A stretch of 64,000 nucleotides of DNA from Cetobacterium sp. 8H. GTDB lineage: Bacteria > Fusobacteriota > Fusobacteriia > Fusobacteriales > Fusobacteriaceae. The notes under the pieces are model-generated. The model worked only from the letters and a program-made list of their open reading frames with translations. It was not told the DNA's origin and searched no databases. The first letter of the stretch is position 1; the number at the start of each line of letters is the position of its first letter. Both the position numbers and the translations under genes were made by a program. Below, piece after piece: positions 62,381-64,000 of this stretch. The DNA is taken from contig NZ_JACHTG010000004.1 of NCBI RefSeq assembly GCF_014250675.1, positions 558,001 through 622,000 of the forward strand, read 5' to 3'.

Positions 62381-62683
62381 ATGAAAAAAATATTATTACT
62401 TTGTTCTGCAGGAATGTCAACTAGTATGGTTGTTAAAAAAATGGAAGCTGCTGCTGCTGCTGAAAATATAGAAGTAAAAATCGACGCTGTTGGTTTAGAG
62501 CAATTCCACGAGCTATTACCACAATACGATGTCTTCTTATTAGGACCACAAGTTAGATTTAAAAAGGCTGAGCTTTCTGCTCTTGCAGCCGCTGCAGGAA
62601 AGCCTTTAGATGTTATAGATACAATGGCTTATGGAACATTAAATGGAAAGAAAATTTTAGATTTCGCTCTAAATATGAAATAA
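62381..62683 (+). CDS. PTS lactose/cellobiose-family IIB protein
   Basis: A 100-residue soluble IIB (ChbB family). The phospho-cysteine is C8 in ILLLCSAGMSTSMVVKKM, with the P-loop-like turn CSAGMST. YDVFLLGPQVRF and LDVIDTMAYGTLNGKKILDF are typical. It receives phosphate from IIA H81 and gives it to the sugar bound by IIC. Start ATG follows AAAAAGGAGAA. It heads the rightward unit with a porin and IIC. Confidence 0.95.
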   Translation: MKKILLLCSAGMSTSMVVKKMEAAAAAENIEVKIDAVGLEQFHELLPQYDVFLLGPQVRFKKAELSALAAAAGKPLDVIDTMAYGTLNGKKILDFALNMK

Positions 62684-62714
62684 AAATATGATATAAAAAA
62701 CGGGAGGGTAACAA

Positions 62715-63770
62715 ATGAAAAAATCACTTTACTTATTAGCTGCTTTATCATTATTAGGAACAAACGTTTTTGCAAAAGAGGTTGTAGCTGAACCTGCAAT
62801 GGAATCATCTAAAGAGGTTATTGTTGAGCCAGTAGTTATTGTTGAAGAAGCTCCAGTTGAAACTTGGAAGTTTGCAGGAAGAATGTACTTAGAGACTGAG
62901 GATTTTGATAACAGTTCTAAAATCAGTAGAGGTAGCCAAGGGTTTTTTGAGATGGAAGATTTAGGTGACGGTGCTGATGGCCTTTTCTGGGGGACAGGAG
63001 TTTCTGGTACAAAAGGTAAGTTAACTTTAGATCTAAATGTTGAAAGAAGATACTTTGGAGACCTATCTGGAGTTGTAGGTGGATCTGAAAATGATGCAAC
63101 AAGAGTTGATTGGAAAGTTAGATATCAACTATTTGAAAAACAAGCATTCCACTTAAAATATAGAAATGAAAAAGCAGATTCTTCAAGAAGAGATAGAGTT
63201 GAACTTGGAACAGATTGGAATCACTTTGATGGACTTTTTGCTGGATGGTTTGTTGTTGGTCATGACGAAGATAAAGCCGAGGGAGCATTCAATGATAAAG
63301 GAGAATATACACCTTCTGATCGTACAAATGGAAGTTACTGGGAAGGAGATTTTGGACCATCATTTAAGTTAACGGATTCATTATCTTTAAATCCTACTAT
63401 CTATACAACTGGAGAGTACTATGACGGTTATGAAATGGTTGAGACTCAGTTAAGAATTATGATGCCATACCAGTTAAATGATAAGATTACTATTATGCCT
63501 AGAGTTAGAATTACTTTAGATAAAACTGTTGATGATAAATTAAATGGTTCTTATGTTACTAACTATGAGCAAAAGCTTGGAGATAGAGTTAGATATGAGC
63601 TAATGGCTAATGCTGTACTTACAGATAACTTATCTGCTTTTGTAGGAGTAGCTTATGATGCTTCTAAAAGAGACTTTAAAAACTCTGATAAGTTTGGGTC
63701 TGGAAAAGATGGAAAGCAAGATGCTAACATGTGGTGGTCATATGTTGGGTTAAACTATAACTTCAATTAA
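62715..63770 (+). CDS. Outer-membrane porin-like beta-barrel
   Basis: A 351-residue exported protein. The signal peptide (MKKSLYLLAALSLLGTNVFA) is cleaved before KEVVAEP. A Glu/Val/Pro-rich linker (about 22-50) is followed by a 300-residue barrel with amphipathic strands such as WKFAGRMYLETEDF, LTLDLNVERRYFGDL and YELMANAVLTDNLSAFVGVAY. It ends WWSYVGLNYNFN; the aromatic-rich last strand is typical of outer-membrane proteins. The position inside a PTS operon suggests a sugar-oligomer channel (KdgM- or ChiP-like role). Family not firmly identified. Start ATG follows CGGGAGGGTAACAA. Confidence 0.82.
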   Translation: MKKSLYLLAALSLLGTNVFAKEVVAEPAMESSKEVIVEPVVIVEEAPVETWKFAGRMYLETEDFDNSSKISRGSQGFFEMEDLGDGADGLFWGTGVSGTKGKLTLDLNVERRYFGDLSGVVGGSENDATRVDWKVRYQLFEKQAFHLKYRNEKADSSRRDRVELGTDWNHFDGLFAGWFVVGHDEDKAEGAFNDKGEYTPSDRTNGSYWEGDFGPSFKLTDSLSLNPTIYTTGEYYDGYEMVETQLRIMMPYQLNDKITIMPRVRITLDKTVDDKLNGSYVTNYEQKLGDRVRYELMANAVLTDNLSAFVGVAYDASKRDFKNSDKFGSGKDGKQDANMWWSYVGLNYNFN

Positions 63771-63799
63771 TTAACTGATATTAATTATATATAAATTAT

Positions 63800-63827
63800 G
63801 GGGAGGGGAAATTTTTTCCTCCACCCC
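63800..63827 (+). terminator. Intra-operon hairpin between porin and IIC genes
   Basis: GGGGAGGGG / CCTCCACCCC can form a GC-rich imperfect stem with an AT loop, unusual in this AT-rich DNA. Only TTT follows, so it is a weak terminator or an mRNA-stabilising 3' end. A TATAAT lies just beyond (about 63844), so IIC may also have its own start. Confidence 0.5.
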
Positions 63828-63890
63828 TTTCTATAAAATTTGATATAATATACTGAATAAGTAAAAAAAATTAAAAACGGAGGAAATTTT

Positions 63891-64000
63891 ATGAGTAACT
63901 TTATGAATATTGTAGAAGAAAAATTAATGCCTGTTGCCGCAAAAGTCGGTCAAAATAGATATTTAAATGCAATCAAAGATGGTTTTGTTTACACGATGCC
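63891..64000 (+). CDS. PTS lactose/cellobiose-family IIC protein (partial)
   Basis: The first 36 codons are visible before the window ends: MSNFMNIVEEKLMPVAAK followed by VGQNRYLNAIKDGFVYTM. This matches the N-terminus of CelB/ChbC-type IIC permeases, where EEKLMP, GQ.R.L.AI.DGF and TMP are conserved just before the first TM helix. Start ATG follows ACGGAGGAAATTTT. It would complete the PTS with the IIB in this unit and the IIA on the other side of the Rep_3-like gene. Confidence 0.85.
   Translation, partial: MSNFMNIVEEKLMPVAAKVGQNRYLNAIKDGFVYTM

Overview
The window is AT-rich, Gram-negative-type DNA: it encodes lipooligosaccharide glycosyltransferases, signal-peptide-bearing outer-membrane barrel proteins and periplasmic binding proteins. 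Methionine gamma-lyase, a four-subunit 2-oxoacid:ferredoxin oxidoreductase, hybrid cluster protein and lactose/cellobiose-type PTS proteins add an anaerobic, amino-acid- and sugar-fermenting profile. Together this suggests a member of the Fusobacteriota (Cetobacterium, Fusobacterium or Ilyobacter-like). That assignment is an inference from gene content and base composition; no rRNA or other marker is present.

Layout. 1-3.4 kb: a leftward lipooligosaccharide operon (GT9, GT4, GT9 glycosyltransferases and the first codons of another gene). 3.5-19.3 kb: one giant leftward gene for a roughly 5260-residue surface protein with about 29 DUF11-like repeats, an SdrD-B-like domain and a C-terminal outer-membrane barrel. 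19.4-25.7 kb: an NSS-family transporter, then a leftward operon of a kinase-less membrane sensor, a LytTR regulator and an amino-acid ABC transporter. 25.7-25.9 kb: a structured intergenic region that may encode a small RNA. 25.9-30.3 kb: methionine gamma-lyase followed by porC-D-A-B, plausibly methionine to 2-oxobutyrate to propionyl-CoA. 30.4-31.5 kb: cold-shock protein and polysaccharide deacetylase. 31.6-41.5 kb: a rightward glycogen operon glgB-glgC-glgD-glgA-glgP plus a GH13 maltodextrin hydrolase. 41.6-44.1 kb: a second amino-acid ABC transporter preceded by a consensus promoter, a 25-codon leader peptide, alternative RNA stems and an intrinsic terminator. 44.1-48.4 kb: MscS channel, a binding-protein/GGDEF/EAL protein and beta-carbonic anhydrase. 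48.6-50.2 kb: eda-kdgK. 50.3-52.0 kb: hcp, with a perfect palindrome centred at about -41.5. 52.1-57.0 kb: a GlsB-like membrane protein, an IclR regulator, a Dps ferritin and a MacA/MacB-like efflux or lipoprotein transporter. 57.1-59.2 kb: a binding-protein/HD-GYP sensor. 59.3-64.0 kb: a split PTS locus. IIA and a MupG/DUF871 hydrolase run leftward; IIB, an outer-membrane porin and IIC (cut by the window edge) run rightward. Between them lies a gene for a plasmid-initiator-like (Rep_3 fold) protein, flanked by copies of a GACGA-A-tract motif.

Most promising for undescribed biology: the regulatory leader at 41.65-41.88 kb, and the Rep_3-like protein apparently placed as regulator of a PTS/porin locus. 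Also notable are the sensor/LytTR pair with no histidine kinase, the possible small RNA near 25.8 kb, and the giant DUF11 barrel protein. No tRNA, rRNA, CRISPR array, insertion sequence or prophage was recognised.
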